A DNA stretch of 56,297 nt from an uncultured Flaviramulus sp. (GCA_947495125.1 CANLXL010000018.1:1-56297), one strand, 5' to 3'; counted from the first letter of the stretch, positions 35,311-44,344 are shown. Numbers and translations are program-made. Notes: generated from the sequence alone by a model not told the origin.

Positions 35311-36198
35311 ATGAAGCTAGTTATTAAAGATTTAACCAAGACGTATAAAAATGGAGTTAAGGCCATTGATCATTTGAATTTAGAAATTGGTAAAGGGATG
35401 TTTGGTCTGCTAGGCCCCAACGGCGCTGGTAAATCCTCTTTAATGAGAACTATTGCTACTTTGCAGAGCCCGGATTCCGGGACTATACAATTTGGAGATA
35501 TTAATGTACTAGAAGATAAAATGGCATTGCGCAAGGTTTTAGGGTATTTACCACAGTCTTTTGGTGTGTATCCCAAAATGTCGGCGGTAGCGCTACTCGA
35601 TTATTTTGCAACGCTTAAGGGGATTGCCTCTAAGTCAGATCGACAAAAACTGGTTGATGAAGTGTTGGAAATCACCAATTTAAGCGATGTGCGAAAAAAA
35701 TATGTTTCGGGATATTCCGGAGGGATGAAACAGCGCTTTGGTATTGCACAGTTGTTATTAAATAGTCCGAAATTGATTATAGTCGATGAACCTACAGCGG
35801 GATTAGATCCGGCAGAGCGTCATCGGTTTTTAAATGTATTGCGCGAGGTTGGAACCAATTGTACGGTCATTTTTTCAACACATATTGTGGAAGATGTTAA
35901 GGAATTATGTAACGAAATGGCGATCTTGAATGGGGGGCGCATATTAAAACATACTACACCTATGGAAGCGACGCAAGAGATTGCAGGGCAAATCTGGACT
36001 AAGGTAATCGAACGTGAAGAATTAGAAACCATGGAAGCCTCCTATAATGTTTTGTCATCAAATTATAACCAGGATAATAGTTTAAATATTCGTGTGCACA
36101 GTTTAGAATTACCGGCTGGCGATTTTAAGGAAACAGCACCACAGCTAGACGATGTGTATTTTATTGCATTAAAACAAGAAGAATCTGTTCTTGCCTAA
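35311..36198 (+). CDS. ABC transporter ATP-binding protein
   Basis: A 295-residue ABC ATPase. Walker A is GPNGAGKS (35-42), the Q-loop LPQSFGVYP, the signature YSGGMKQR, Walker B LIIVDEPTAGLDP and the switch His in FSTHIVED. The C-terminal about 80 residues are specific to the export-type (CcmA/NatA) group. It precedes the ABC permease / M1 peptidase fusion by 34 nt, and the two surely form one complex. The transported substrate is not known. Confidence 0.93.
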   Translation: MKLVIKDLTKTYKNGVKAIDHLNLEIGKGMFGLLGPNGAGKSSLMRTIATLQSPDSGTIQFGDINVLEDKMALRKVLGYLPQSFGVYPKMSAVALLDYFATLKGIASKSDRQKLVDEVLEITNLSDVRKKYVSGYSGGMKQRFGIAQLLLNSPKLIIVDEPTAGLDPAERHRFLNVLREVGTNCTVIFSTHIVEDVKELCNEMAILNGGRILKHTTPMEATQEIAGQIWTKVIEREELETMEASYNVLSSNYNQDNSLNIRVHSLELPAGDFKETAPQLDDVYFIALKQEESVLA

Positions 36199-36232
36199 TC
36201 TTGTTCTTATTCAATAATTAAAAACGATACAC

Positions 36233-39200
36233 ATGTTTTCTACAATATTTAAACACGAATTACAGTACTGGTTTAGAAAACCGGCGTTTTATATCTACAA
36301 TGCTATATTTTTTATGATGGCACTGTTCTTTGCTGCCGGTTCTGCTGGAATTTTAGATGCTTTAACGGTAACCACCGGGTCTGCTTTAGTTGTCAATTCA
36401 CCATTAGGAGTTACAGGATTATTTAATGGTTTAGCAGTTTTTATTTTCTTTTTATTTCCATCCATAATAGGGGTTTCTATTTATAGAGATTTTAAAACAG
36501 AGATGCATACTATTCTGTATTCATATCCTTTCACTAAATCAAGTTATTTGTTCGCTAAATTTTTTAGCGCAGTAACCGTTGTAACTATTATTGTTTTTGT
36601 TATGGGCTTGGGGATGATAATTGGTTTTAGGTTGCCAGGAACCAACTCAGACATCGTTGGAGCGTTTCAAATGCAATCTTATTTAACGACCTATTTTATT
36701 TATATTCTACCCAACGTTTTATTATTTGGAGCTATTGTTTTTGCGGTGGTAACATTTTCAAGAAATATTGCGGCTGGTTTTATCGTAATCATTCTATTAA
36801 TCTTTGGGCAAGGTTTACTTGAAAGTTTATTGTCTAATCCCGATCACAGATATTTAGCAGCCATGTTGGATCCTTTTGGTGCATCAGCTTCAAATTATTA
36901 CACACGATATTGGACGGTTGCCGAGCAGAACGAAATGCACGTGCCAGTAAAAGGGGTTGTATTATATAATCGTTTACTATGGTTAGCCATTGCGGGATTC
37001 ATATTTGGACTTGTATATAAGTTTTTTGCATTTAGTCAAAATGCACTGTCTTTTAGTTTTAGAAAACAAAAAGGAGAACGTGTTATTAAATCAAACTTTG
37101 GAGGTATTATCAGAATTGATCTGCCAAAAGTAGATTTCGATTATTCTTTCATTCAGAATTTAAGAGCTACTTGGAAGCTTTCTAATGTTGATTTTAGATA
37201 TGTTTTTAAAAGTTGGCCGTTTATAAGCATCGTAGTTGTTGGCTTAATAATCATGATAATTTCGTTATCTGAAGTGGGTAATCTATTTGGAACCGCAACA
37301 TTACCAATGACTTGGAAAATGCTATCTAATGGTGGCGCCTTTGCGATTTCTATAATGATTGCTACTTTTTTGTATGCCGGAATGCTGGTACATAGAGCAA
37401 AAATTGAAAATGTTAATCAATTATTGGATGCCACACCAATTCCAAATTGGGCATTACTGTTATCGAAGTTTATAGCACTTTTGAAAATGCAATTTGTGTT
37501 ACTGGCAGTTATTATGCTCTCAGGGATTATATTTCAAATCTATAGTGGACACTTCGATTTTGAGATCGGACATTATGTATATGAATTATTTGTATTGCGC
37601 TTTTTACATTTTGCTATTTGGGCCATGTTAGCCTTGTTTGTTCAAACATTGTTTAGAAACCCTTATTTAGGTTTATTTGTACTTATTATTATTTTAATAG
37701 GGTTCCCACTAATATTTAGTTCGCTTCTGGAGCAGGACATTTTTAAATTTAATAAGGGCCCAGGATATAGTTATTCAGACATGAATGGTTATGGAAGTTC
37801 GTTACCTCGGTTTTTCCTTTACAAATTATATTGGTTTATAGCGGGCTGTGGTCTTTTGATAAGTGCATATTTGTTTTGGGTGAGAGGCATTCCACATTCA
37901 TTTAAAGAAAGATTATCGATTTTTAAATCACGTTTTAAAGGATATGCTTTAGTTTGTTTTACCATATGCCTGGTTAGCTTTTTAGCTATAGGTTCAACCA
38001 TTTATTATTCAGATAATATTAAGGAGGTCAGATTCACGGCTAAAGAACAAGAACAACAAACCGTAGACTGGGAAAAAACCTATAAAAAATATGAAAATGC
38101 AGCGCAACCAAGAATTGTAGCTGTAAAAGCTAATGTCAATATTTTTCCAAAAACATTAGATTTTAATGCAGATGGGAACTATCTTATGATTAATAAAACC
38201 AAGGTTGTTATAGACAGTGTTTTCTTAAATCATAACGATTATCCAAGTACCTTCTCTTTTAATAAAAATGTCAATTTAGTACTTGAAGACACGCTTTATA
38301 ATTTTGATATATATAAGCTGGAAAAAGGGCTGCAGCCTGGAGACAGTTTGGAATTAAGCTTTACGGTAAAAAATAAACCAAATACCTTATTAAAACGAAA
38401 ATCACCGGTAAGAGCTAATGGGACATTTATTAATAACTTTCAAATTTTTCCATCTTTAGGATATAGTGGTGGTGAGCTTACCGATGATAAAACACGTGAA
38501 AAGTACGGTTTACCACCAAATGAATTAAAACCACATCCATCGGATACTACAGCACTTGGAAACACCTACATTTCAAAAGATGCCGATTGGATAGATTTTG
38601 AAGCTACCGTAAGTACTTCCGAGGATCAAATTGCGATTGCTCCGGGATATTTACAAAAGGAGTGGACCCACAACGGACGACGCTACTTCCATTATAAAAT
38701 GGATAGTAAAATACTGAATTTTTATGCCTTTAATTCAGCAAAATATGAAGTAAAGAAAGAGTTATGGAATGATATCAGCCTGGAAATTTATTATCATAAA
38801 GGACATCCTTATAATTTAGATCGCATGATGGCGGGTATGAAAGCGTCCTTAGATTATAATGCGAAGAATTTTAGTCCCTACCAACACAGACAGGCTCGTA
38901 TCATTGAGTTTCCAAGAACCGGTGGTAGTTTTGCACAATCCTTTCCCAATACCATTCCATTTTCGGAAGGTGTTGGTTTTATTGCCGATGTAGATGATAC
39001 CGAGGAAGGCGGTGTGGATTATCCTTTTGCGATTACTGTTCATGAGGTAGCACATCAATGGTGGGCGCATCAGGTTATTGGAGCCGATGTTTTGGGAGCG
39101 ACCATGCTTTCCGAAAGTTTATCGGAATATGTCACCTTAAAAATACTGGAACATCAACATGGGAAGGGTAAAATGCGTAAATTTTTAAAGAAAGCCTTAG

Positions 39201-39886
39201 ACGATTACTTAACGCAGCGCACCTTTGAACGTAAACGTGAAAAACCGCTTATGTATAATGATGGTCAGGGCTATATCCGTTACCAAAAGGGCTCTTTAGT
39301 GTTTTATGCATTGAGTGATTACATCGGTGAGGATGTGCTAAACGGAGCTTTAAAAAAGTATGTTGAAAAAGTGAAGTTTCAGGAACCACCCTATACCACA
39401 TCAATTGAAATGGTGGATTATATTAGAGCCGTTACACCAGACTCTTTAAAATATACCATAAAGGATATGTTTGAAACCATTACAGCCTATGAAAATAGAA
39501 TTACAAAGGTGTCTTCCAAGGCATTGGACAATGGGAAATATCAAGTGGATATTGAGTTTGAAGTCAGTAAATATAGAAATGACGACCAAGGGAAGAAATA
39601 TTATAATGATAAACAAGGAGACACCCTGTCTTATAAGACGGAATCTATGAAGAAGCCTGTATATTCGTCCGGGCTGGCAGACTATATTGATATTGGCATT
39701 TTTACGGAACATGATGACGGTGATGGCCATATGAAAGAAAAGGAATTGTATCTCAAGAAGCATAAAATAACGGAAATACATAATACCCTCAGTATTATTG
39801 TTGATGAGAAACCCGTTGAAGTTGGAGTAGATCCCTATAATAAATTGATCGACGTCAATTCTAACGATAATAGACGGCGGCTATAA
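36233..39886 (+). CDS. ABC permease fused to an M1-type aminopeptidase domain
   Basis: A 1217-residue protein. The N-terminal half has two permease-like modules with about twelve membrane helices (about 15-270 and 330-600). The C-terminal half (about 610-1217) is extracytoplasmic; it has a beta domain and an M1-like catalytic domain with HEVAHQWW, zinc ligands H937 and H941, and E961 in SESLSEY. The spacing from the second His to this Glu is one residue longer than in classic M1 enzymes, and the usual GAMEN segment is replaced. Catalytic Tyr is probably in RYQKGSLVFYAL. With the ATPase at 35311 it may couple peptide trimming to transport, or use the transporter to drive extraction of substrates (inference). 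The fusion is known from Bacteroidota; its function is not. Confidence 0.9.
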   Translation: MFSTIFKHELQYWFRKPAFYIYNAIFFMMALFFAAGSAGILDALTVTTGSALVVNSPLGVTGLFNGLAVFIFFLFPSIIGVSIYRDFKTEMHTILYSYPFTKSSYLFAKFFSAVTVVTIIVFVMGLGMIIGFRLPGTNSDIVGAFQMQSYLTTYFIYILPNVLLFGAIVFAVVTFSRNIAAGFIVIILLIFGQGLLESLLSNPDHRYLAAMLDPFGASASNYYTRYWTVAEQNEMHVPVKGVVLYNRLLWLAIAGFIFGLVYKFFAFSQNALSFSFRKQKGERVIKSNFGGIIRIDLPKVDFDYSFIQNLRATWKLSNVDFRYVFKSWPFISIVVVGLIIMIISLSEVGNLFGTATLPMTWKMLSNGGAFAISIMIATFLYAGMLVHRAKIENVNQLLDATPIPNWALLLSKFIALLKMQFVLLAVIMLSGIIFQIYSGHFDFEIGHYVYELFVLRFLHFAIWAMLALFVQTLFRNPYLGLFVLIIILIGFPLIFSSLLEQDIFKFNKGPGYSYSDMNGYGSSLPRFFLYKLYWFIAGCGLLISAYLFWVRGIPHSFKERLSIFKSRFKGYALVCFTICLVSFLAIGSTIYYSDNIKEVRFTAKEQEQQTVDWEKTYKKYENAAQPRIVAVKANVNIFPKTLDFNADGNYLMINKTKVVIDSVFLNHNDYPSTFSFNKNVNLVLEDTLYNFDIYKLEKGLQPGDSLELSFTVKNKPNTLLKRKSPVRANGTFINNFQIFPSLGYSGGELTDDKTREKYGLPPNELKPHPSDTTALGNTYISKDADWIDFEATVSTSEDQIAIAPGYLQKEWTHNGRRYFHYKMDSKILNFYAFNSAKYEVKKELWNDISLEIYYHKGHPYNLDRMMAGMKASLDYNAKNFSPYQHRQARIIEFPRTGGSFAQSFPNTIPFSEGVGFIADVDDTEEGGVDYPFAITVHEVAHQWWAHQVIGADVLGATMLSESLSEYVTLKILEHQHGKGKMRKFLKKALDDYLTQRTFERKREKPLMYNDGQGYIRYQKGSLVFYALSDYIGEDVLNGALKKYVEKVKFQEPPYTTSIEMVDYIRAVTPDSLKYTIKDMFETITAYENRITKVSSKALDNGKYQVDIEFEVSKYRNDDQGKKYYNDKQGDTLSYKTESMKKPVYSSGLADYIDIGIFTEHDDGDGHMKEKELYLKKHKITEIHNTLSIIVDEKPVEVGVDPYNKLIDVNSNDNRRRL

Positions 39887-39905
39887 TAAACGATAATGTA
39901 ATACA

Positions 39906-39955
39906 TAAGGTCTGAAAGGTAGCGCTGTAGTAAAGTTGTATTTTTTCAGACCTTA
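39906..39955. repeat. Long-loop inverted repeat after the permease-M1 gene
   Basis: A perfect 12-bp stem, TAAGGTCTGAAA (39906-39917) with TTTCAGACCTTA (39944-39955), around a 26-nt loop. It lies 20 nt after the stop. The T tract is inside the loop and not after the stem, so it is not a standard terminator, but it may still end or stabilise the transcript. Confidence 0.6.
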
Positions 39956-40072
39956 CTTCGTATATTATCAAGGAGACGGAGTTTCTAACCGCATAGGACC
40001 ATGGAGGGCGAAACAATATTATATACAATCTAAAGTTAATTTTATAATCAAACTAAAGATATATTCTTAATT

Positions 40073-40100
40073 TTGAAGAATTAAAGCCCCAGTATATTTA
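40073..40100 (+). promoter_or_regulatory. Candidate promoter of the DUF4294 gene
   Basis: TTG (40073-40075), 17-nt spacer, TATATTTA (40093-40100; last base differs from TAnnTTTG). The box ends 3 nt before the ATG at 40104, so the message would be nearly leaderless. Confidence 0.4.
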
Positions 40101-40103
40101 TAG

Positions 40104-40778
40104 ATGAATTTTTTAAAGTACATATTTGTTGTTATTCCATTTTTAACCTTGGCACAAGTACAGACTACTGAACAAGATTCTACGGTAGTCGAATATATTA
40201 TCATCGAAGGTGATTCTGTGCCCAGAACGGCAATAGACCTAGATGAAGTTATGCTGTTGCATAAACTGAAATTTGATAGTAAAAAAGATCGCGTTCGTTA
40301 CTTGATTTTAAGGAGAAAGACCATTAAAGTATATCCTTATGCTAAAATGGCTGCAGATCGCTTAGATTCTTTAAGTAGTCGTTTGGAAAGGCTCACTAAA
40401 AGGCGCGATAAAAAGCGTTATACAAAGCAAATCCAAAAATATATTGAAGGAGAGTTTTCAGATGAATTAAAAAAACTAACACGTACTGAAGGTCAGATTT
40501 TAGTAAAGCTAATTCACAGGCAAACCGGTATTACCACGTTTAACCTGGTTAAAGAGCTTCGCAGTGGTTGGCGTGCCTTTTGGTATAATACGACGGCAAG
40601 TATGTTCGATATTTCCCTAAAACGTGAATTCGACCCTATGAACGACAAGGAAGACTATCTCATAGAAGATATTTTGCAACGTAATTTCCAGAGTGGTCGT
40701 TTAGAACCACAGAAATCTGCTATAGAATTTGATTTTTACGATTTAACCGATAAGTGGCTAAATTCCAAGGAAGAATAG
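40104..40778 (+). CDS. DUF4294-containing exported protein
   Basis: A 224-residue protein with a signal peptide (about 1-18, ending TLAQ). The DUF4294 region (about 40-200) is highly charged and helical: LRRKTIKVYPYAKMAADRL, then LTRTEGQILVKLIHRQTG and SGWRAFWYNTTASMFD. The family is restricted to Bacteroidota and has no known function. It ends 2 nt before the hemolysin III gene, which may be cotranscribed. Confidence 0.85.
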   Translation: MNFLKYIFVVIPFLTLAQVQTTEQDSTVVEYIIIEGDSVPRTAIDLDEVMLLHKLKFDSKKDRVRYLILRRKTIKVYPYAKMAADRLDSLSSRLERLTKRRDKKRYTKQIQKYIEGEFSDELKKLTRTEGQILVKLIHRQTGITTFNLVKELRSGWRAFWYNTTASMFDISLKREFDPMNDKEDYLIEDILQRNFQSGRLEPQKSAIEFDFYDLTDKWLNSKEE

Positions 40779-40780
40779 TC

Positions 40781-41407
40781 ATGCGCAGCCAAACCCTTTT
40801 TGAAGAAAAATTAAATGCCATATCTCACGCAGTGGGTGCGGTATTTGGAATTGGTGCTTTAGTATTGCTCATTGTTAATAATTCCAACAAAACCCATTGG
40901 AGTTTATTAAGTATTATGGTTTATGGAGTGTCTCTTATGGGGTTATTTATTGCCTCAACGCTATATCATGCTGTAAAAGAGAAGAAACTAAAGCATAAGT
41001 TTCGGGTATTGGACCACATCAGTATTTATTTACTTATTGCGGGAACGTATACGCCGGTAACACTCATCACGTTAAGTGAAAGTAATGGTTGGATATTATT
41101 CTACACGGTTTGGGCTATTGCCGCTTTTGGAACCCTTTTAAAATTGTTTTTTACCGGACGTTTTGAGATATTTTCAACAGTGTTATATTTGGTCATGGGC
41201 TGGCTTATTGTTTTCGACTTTGCTAATCTATCAAACGCTATTGGGAGTCAGGGTGTCTTACTATTGTTCGCCGGTGGATTGGCATATACCCTTGGGATTA
41301 TTTTTTATGTTATAGAAAAGATTCCCTATAACCATGTCATTTGGCATCTGTTTGTTTTGGCTGGAGCCGTTTTTCATTTTCTTATGATTTTCTTTTATGT
41401 TATCTGA
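40781..41407 (+). CDS. Hemolysin III / PAQR-family membrane protein
   Basis: A 208-residue integral membrane protein with seven predicted helices. The PAQR-type pattern is present: EEKLNAISHAVGAVFG (helix 1), ASTLYHAVKEKKLKHKFRVLDHISIYLLIAGTYTP in the middle region (with the conserved SxxYH and DHxxI), and VIWHLFVLAGAVFHF near the end with two late histidines. The His/Asp/Ser set binds zinc in eukaryotic relatives. The start is taken as ATG at 40781, preceded by AAGGAAGAA; a GTG at 40754 would extend into the DUF4294 gene and is unlikely. Confidence 0.88.
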   Translation: MRSQTLFEEKLNAISHAVGAVFGIGALVLLIVNNSNKTHWSLLSIMVYGVSLMGLFIASTLYHAVKEKKLKHKFRVLDHISIYLLIAGTYTPVTLITLSESNGWILFYTVWAIAAFGTLLKLFFTGRFEIFSTVLYLVMGWLIVFDFANLSNAIGSQGVLLLFAGGLAYTLGIIFYVIEKIPYNHVIWHLFVLAGAVFHFLMIFFYVI

Positions 41408-41502
41408 AAATTTATCATACCTCGAAGGAGGGAATCTTTATAAAAGCTTCTTTAATTGTTTAAATTTTTCTTTATTTTGAAACTCTAAAATTGTAACTAT
41501 TC

Positions 41503-41997
41503 GTGATAGAAATTACTGTTGCCAATACAAAATCCGATTATATTTTAATTGAAAAACTAGCCGATATCATTTGGCGCAAGCATTATATTCCCATTACGGG
41601 AATTGGTCAAGTAGAGCATATGCTTAAAAAATATCAATCGGCTGAAGCTATAGCTAAACAAATTGGAGACGATGGTTTTGAGTATTTCATTTTAAGCTAT
41701 GAAAAACAAGCGGTCGGATATATCTCAATCAAAAAAGAAGAAACGCAGCTATTTTTAAGTAAAATTTATGTATTGAGTGATTTCAGAGGGAAAAAGATTG
41801 GTAAAGCTGCGATGCAGTTTATTGAGAACAAGGCCAAGGAATATGAATTAAAAACCATTATGCTCACTGTAAATAAAAATAATACGAACACGATCAAAGC
41901 TTACGAGAAGCTCGGTTTTATTAATGTACGTGCCTTAGTGAAAGATATTGGCGATGGCTATGTTATGGACGATTACCAGATGGAGAAGCGCGTGTGA
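41503..41997 (+). CDS. GNAT-family N-acetyltransferase
   Basis: A 164-residue acetyltransferase with the acetyl-CoA binding motif A around RGKKIGKAAMQFIE (about 96-109), preceded by strand IYVLSDF, and motif B NTNTIKAYEKLGF (about 130-142). The start codon is GTG at 41503; no in-frame ATG lies before the first core strand. The substrate, protein or small molecule, is unknown. Confidence 0.85.
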   Translation: MIEITVANTKSDYILIEKLADIIWRKHYIPITGIGQVEHMLKKYQSAEAIAKQIGDDGFEYFILSYEKQAVGYISIKKEETQLFLSKIYVLSDFRGKKIGKAAMQFIENKAKEYELKTIMLTVNKNNTNTIKAYEKLGFINVRALVKDIGDGYVMDDYQMEKRV

Positions 41998-42079
41998 GTT
42001 TTCAGTATGCAGTAGCCGTAATCAGGTTACCATGCAATATCATTCTCAAGTCCTCCATAGTAGGACAGCCCGTTCTGTC

Positions 42080-42099
42080 ATTCTTGCGAAGGCAAGAAT
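42080..42099. repeat. Short palindrome ATTCTTGC-GAAG-GCAAGAAT
   Basis: A perfect 8-bp stem (42080-42087 with 42092-42099) and a GAAG loop, between GNAT and DUF4268 genes that converge. The flanks GTC and CC fit a dispersed 'CATTC(C/T)TGCGAAGGCA(G/A)GAATC' element I recall from many Bacteroidota genomes. It may also act as a terminator, though there is no T tract. Confidence 0.55.
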
Positions 42100-42163
42100 C
42101 CTTTAATTAGAGCTAAAAACTTTAAAGATTACTCAAGAATGTTAACCATGGCGTTTTTTTATG

Positions 42164-42592
42164 CTATACTTCAATAACGTCACGATATTCCTCAAAAAAC
42201 GCTTCAAACAAACTCATTTTTTCATTAAAAAATGTCATGACAACTAACCAGCTGTTTTTGTCGTGGATAGATGCTTTTTCGTTTAAAGGCACATAAATTC
42301 GGGAGATTTCTTTTCCGTTATTTAGGACATATGCTTCCTCATATATGGCTTCCGGCAGGAATTCATCTATTAAAATAGATTGTAGCGATTGCAGTTTTTC
42401 CCAATGCGTAATACGGTACTCTAAATCATCTTCCAAGTCCAGTGCCACCAGGGCATGTTTCGTATCAAAATGAAATTTAAAACTCAGACCTTTCAGTTTT
42501 GTATCGTACAAGATCCATTTCCTTGGAAACGATTTTCCGAAGCTAGTCCAGAATTCGTGTCTTAATAAACGTGACTCTTCTTTAGAAAACAT
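42164..42592 (-). CDS. DUF4268-containing protein
   Basis: A 142-residue cytosolic protein with the DUF4268 pattern: FSKEESRLLRHEFWTSFGKSF at the start, a FKFHFDTKHALVALDLE beta section, and an aromatic C-terminal helix FFNEKMSLFEAFFEEYRDVI. The domain occurs alone in Bacteroidota and at the end of some restriction-related proteins, but no nuclease motif is seen here and there is no defence gene nearby. Function unknown. Confidence 0.8.
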   Translation of the reverse strand: MFSKEESRLLRHEFWTSFGKSFPRKWILYDTKLKGLSFKFHFDTKHALVALDLEDDLEYRITHWEKLQSLQSILIDEFLPEAIYEEAYVLNNGKEISRIYVPLNEKASIHDKNSWLVVMTFFNEKMSLFEAFFEEYRDVIEV

Positions 42593-42602
42593 AATAAAAG
42601 AT

Positions 42603-42670
42603 TATAGAAAAAAGAAGATAGAAACTATACTAAAGAAAGTAGATGTGAACTTACAGGTCTTTTTTCTATA
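42603..42670. repeat. Inverted repeat, 13-bp perfect arms, between DUF4268 and ZIP genes
   Basis: Arms TATAGAAAAAAGA (42603-42615) and TCTTTTTTCTATA (42658-42670) around a 42-nt loop that holds further purine-rich repeats. It lies after the ZIP stop on the minus strand and 11 nt before the DUF4268 start, so it may end the ZIP message or shape the DUF4268 leader. Confidence 0.55.
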
Positions 42671-42691
42671 TTCTTTCGTCTTTTTTCTCAA

Positions 42692-43366
42692 TTAGATCAT
42701 ATAAGCAATCCCAACGCCTAAAACGATGGCAATAAACTTTGATAAATTAAACTTGTGCCCATCACTACTTTCAAATATAATGGTGGTTGCAATATGGAAA
42801 AAGATACCAATAACAATAGCGTTAATCGTATGGGAATAATGAGCAACCGCTTCCCAGGTGTGGGAAACAAAGGTTCCTAATGGCGTCATACAAGCAAAAA
42901 CAACTAAAAAGGCACCAATTTTTATGTTACTGTAATTGGACTGAAACAAAAACATGCTAATAATGGTAGCAATAGGTATTTTATGTATTAATACACCATA
43001 TACCATATCGTTATGTTCGTGGATCGCAAAACCTTCCAAAAAGCTATGAATACACAAACTAACAAACAACAACCATGGAAACGTCGTTTCGTTTTTATGA
43101 ATATGCACATGCCCGTGCTCTGCACCTTTAGAAAAAAGTTCCAATACAATTTGCAATAAAATACCACACATAATGAATAATCCGGTAAGTTTGGTGTCCA
43201 AATGATTATACACCTCGGGAAGTAATTCAAACAATGTCAGAGCTAATAAAAACGCACCGCTAAAAGAGAGTAGAAGTTTGGTGTTCAATCTTTTTTTAGC
43301 CTTAGTAATTTGTGCTATAAGTACTCCAAAGACGACGGCGTAAAAAGGTAAGAGGTAATCGTTCAT
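42692..43366 (-). CDS. ZIP-family metal transporter
   Basis: A 224-residue membrane protein with eight predicted helices. The ZIP hallmark is in helix IV-V: HSFLEGFAIHEH and then LIHKIPIATIISMFLF, where the His and Glu residues form the binuclear metal site. A cytosolic His-rich loop (HGHVHIHKNE, about 94-103) is present. The likely cargo is zinc or another divalent metal. It follows the methyltransferase gene by 45 nt on the same strand. Confidence 0.88.
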   Translation of the reverse strand: MNDYLLPFYAVVFGVLIAQITKAKKRLNTKLLLSFSGAFLLALTLFELLPEVYNHLDTKLTGLFIMCGILLQIVLELFSKGAEHGHVHIHKNETTFPWLLFVSLCIHSFLEGFAIHEHNDMVYGVLIHKIPIATIISMFLFQSNYSNIKIGAFLVVFACMTPLGTFVSHTWEAVAHYSHTINAIVIGIFFHIATTIIFESSDGHKFNLSKFIAIVLGVGIAYMI

Positions 43367-43411
43367 TAAAATATAGTCTATAATTGGGTTAATTCATAGT
43401 TGGTTATCAAT

Positions 43412-44143
43412 CTATTTAAAAATCATCACAAGGCGTTCTGAAGTTTTTGCGTTAAACTTGCGCAATTTATAATCGCCAAAAACATCCAGTAAATGGACAT
43501 CGGCAGCTTCAAACATGACTTGAAAATCCTTCAAGGTAAGCGCTTTAACACGTTCTTGAAAATGATAAGCAATAGTGTTTGCTGTAAAAGAAATGTCCTT
43601 TACAATATGCCCGTCTTCCACAAAGCGTTTTAAGTTAAACGTGATACCATCAACCGTTTTAGTTTCTGCGGCCACTAAATTATCGATAACAAACTCGCTG
43701 TTCATAAAATCAATGACGCCAAAGCCAAAGGCATTCAAATTGGCTTTAATGGCTTTAATGGTTTTTAGGTTGTCTTCGTCATTATCAAAATAGCCAAAGC
43801 TGGTAAATAGATTAAAAACTGCATCAAACTGTTTGTTATACGGTTGACACATATTGTGTACCTCAAAATGAAGGCTGTGGTTTTCAAACTGCTTTGCAAA
43901 GGCGATACTGTTTTCGCTCAGATCCACACCTGTAACATCGTAGCCTATTTTATTAAGGTATCTGGCATGGCGTCCTTTACCACAAGCTAAGTCGAGAATA
44001 GTGCCACACTCCGGGATGTTTAAATAATGCGTTAAAGTATCCATAAAAGTATGGGCCTCGGTATCATCCCTATTCTTATATAAAATGTGGTAAAATGGTG
44101 TGTCAAACCATGACGTAAACCAGGTTGTGGTATCTATACTCAT
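43412..44143 (-). CDS. Class I SAM-dependent methyltransferase
   Basis: A 243-residue Rossmann-fold methyltransferase. Motif I is LDLACGKGRHARYL, motif II VTGVDLSENSIAFAKQ, and motif IV region FDAVFNLFTSFGYFD. The sequence is of the UbiE/small-molecule type; no RNA-binding domain is seen. Substrate unknown. It is the first of a same-strand series with ZIP. Confidence 0.85.
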   Translation of the reverse strand: MSIDTTTWFTSWFDTPFYHILYKNRDDTEAHTFMDTLTHYLNIPECGTILDLACGKGRHARYLNKIGYDVTGVDLSENSIAFAKQFENHSLHFEVHNMCQPYNKQFDAVFNLFTSFGYFDNDEDNLKTIKAIKANLNAFGFGVIDFMNSEFVIDNLVAAETKTVDGITFNLKRFVEDGHIVKDISFTANTIAYHFQERVKALTLKDFQVMFEAADVHLLDVFGDYKLRKFNAKTSERLVMIFK

Positions 44144-44161
44144 ATGTTTTTTTGGTGGTTC

Positions 44162-44300
44162 CCTGCTGTTGTTTGAGCAACAGCAGGTCGGGCTTTCCGC
44201 TATATCTTTTTTTAAAGCTTCGCTTCGATACCTTCAACCAAAATATATTTTGGTTTCGATAGTCTTAAAAAAGGATGCCGCATCAATCCCTAACCCAAAT
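44162..44300. repeat. Palindrome-rich non-coding element
   Basis: Two strong palindromes: CCTGCTGTTG (44162-44171) and CAACAGCAGG (44178-44187), with a 6-nt loop, and a perfect 20-bp palindrome at 44236-44255 (AACCAAAATAT and its complement). The intervening and flanking segments (CGGGCTTTCCGCTATATC, GGATGCCGCATCAATCCC) resemble a dispersed non-coding repeat I recall from Flavobacteriaceae. It fills the divergent spacer between a methyltransferase and the rlmL-like gene. Confidence 0.55.
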
Positions 44301-44336
44301 TATCAATAAACTTTAATGTTTGCTACAAAATTACGT

Positions 44337-44344
44337 TATTTTTG
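44337..44344 (+). promoter_or_regulatory. Candidate -7 box (TATTTTTG) for the rlmL-like gene
   Basis: Exact TAnnTTTG match, 20 nt before the ATG at 44365. A TTG at 44320-44322 is 14 nt upstream, shorter than usual. The box supports the ATG at 44365 as start. Confidence 0.45.

Noticed and set aside
40754-40780. GTG start for the hemolysin III gene
   Set aside because: It lies inside the DUF4294 coding region; the ATG at 40781 has a purine-rich site before it and matches the family start.
42164-42592. DUF4268 protein as part of a restriction or defence island
   Set aside because: The domain stands alone, without nuclease, methylase-specificity or other defence genes around it.
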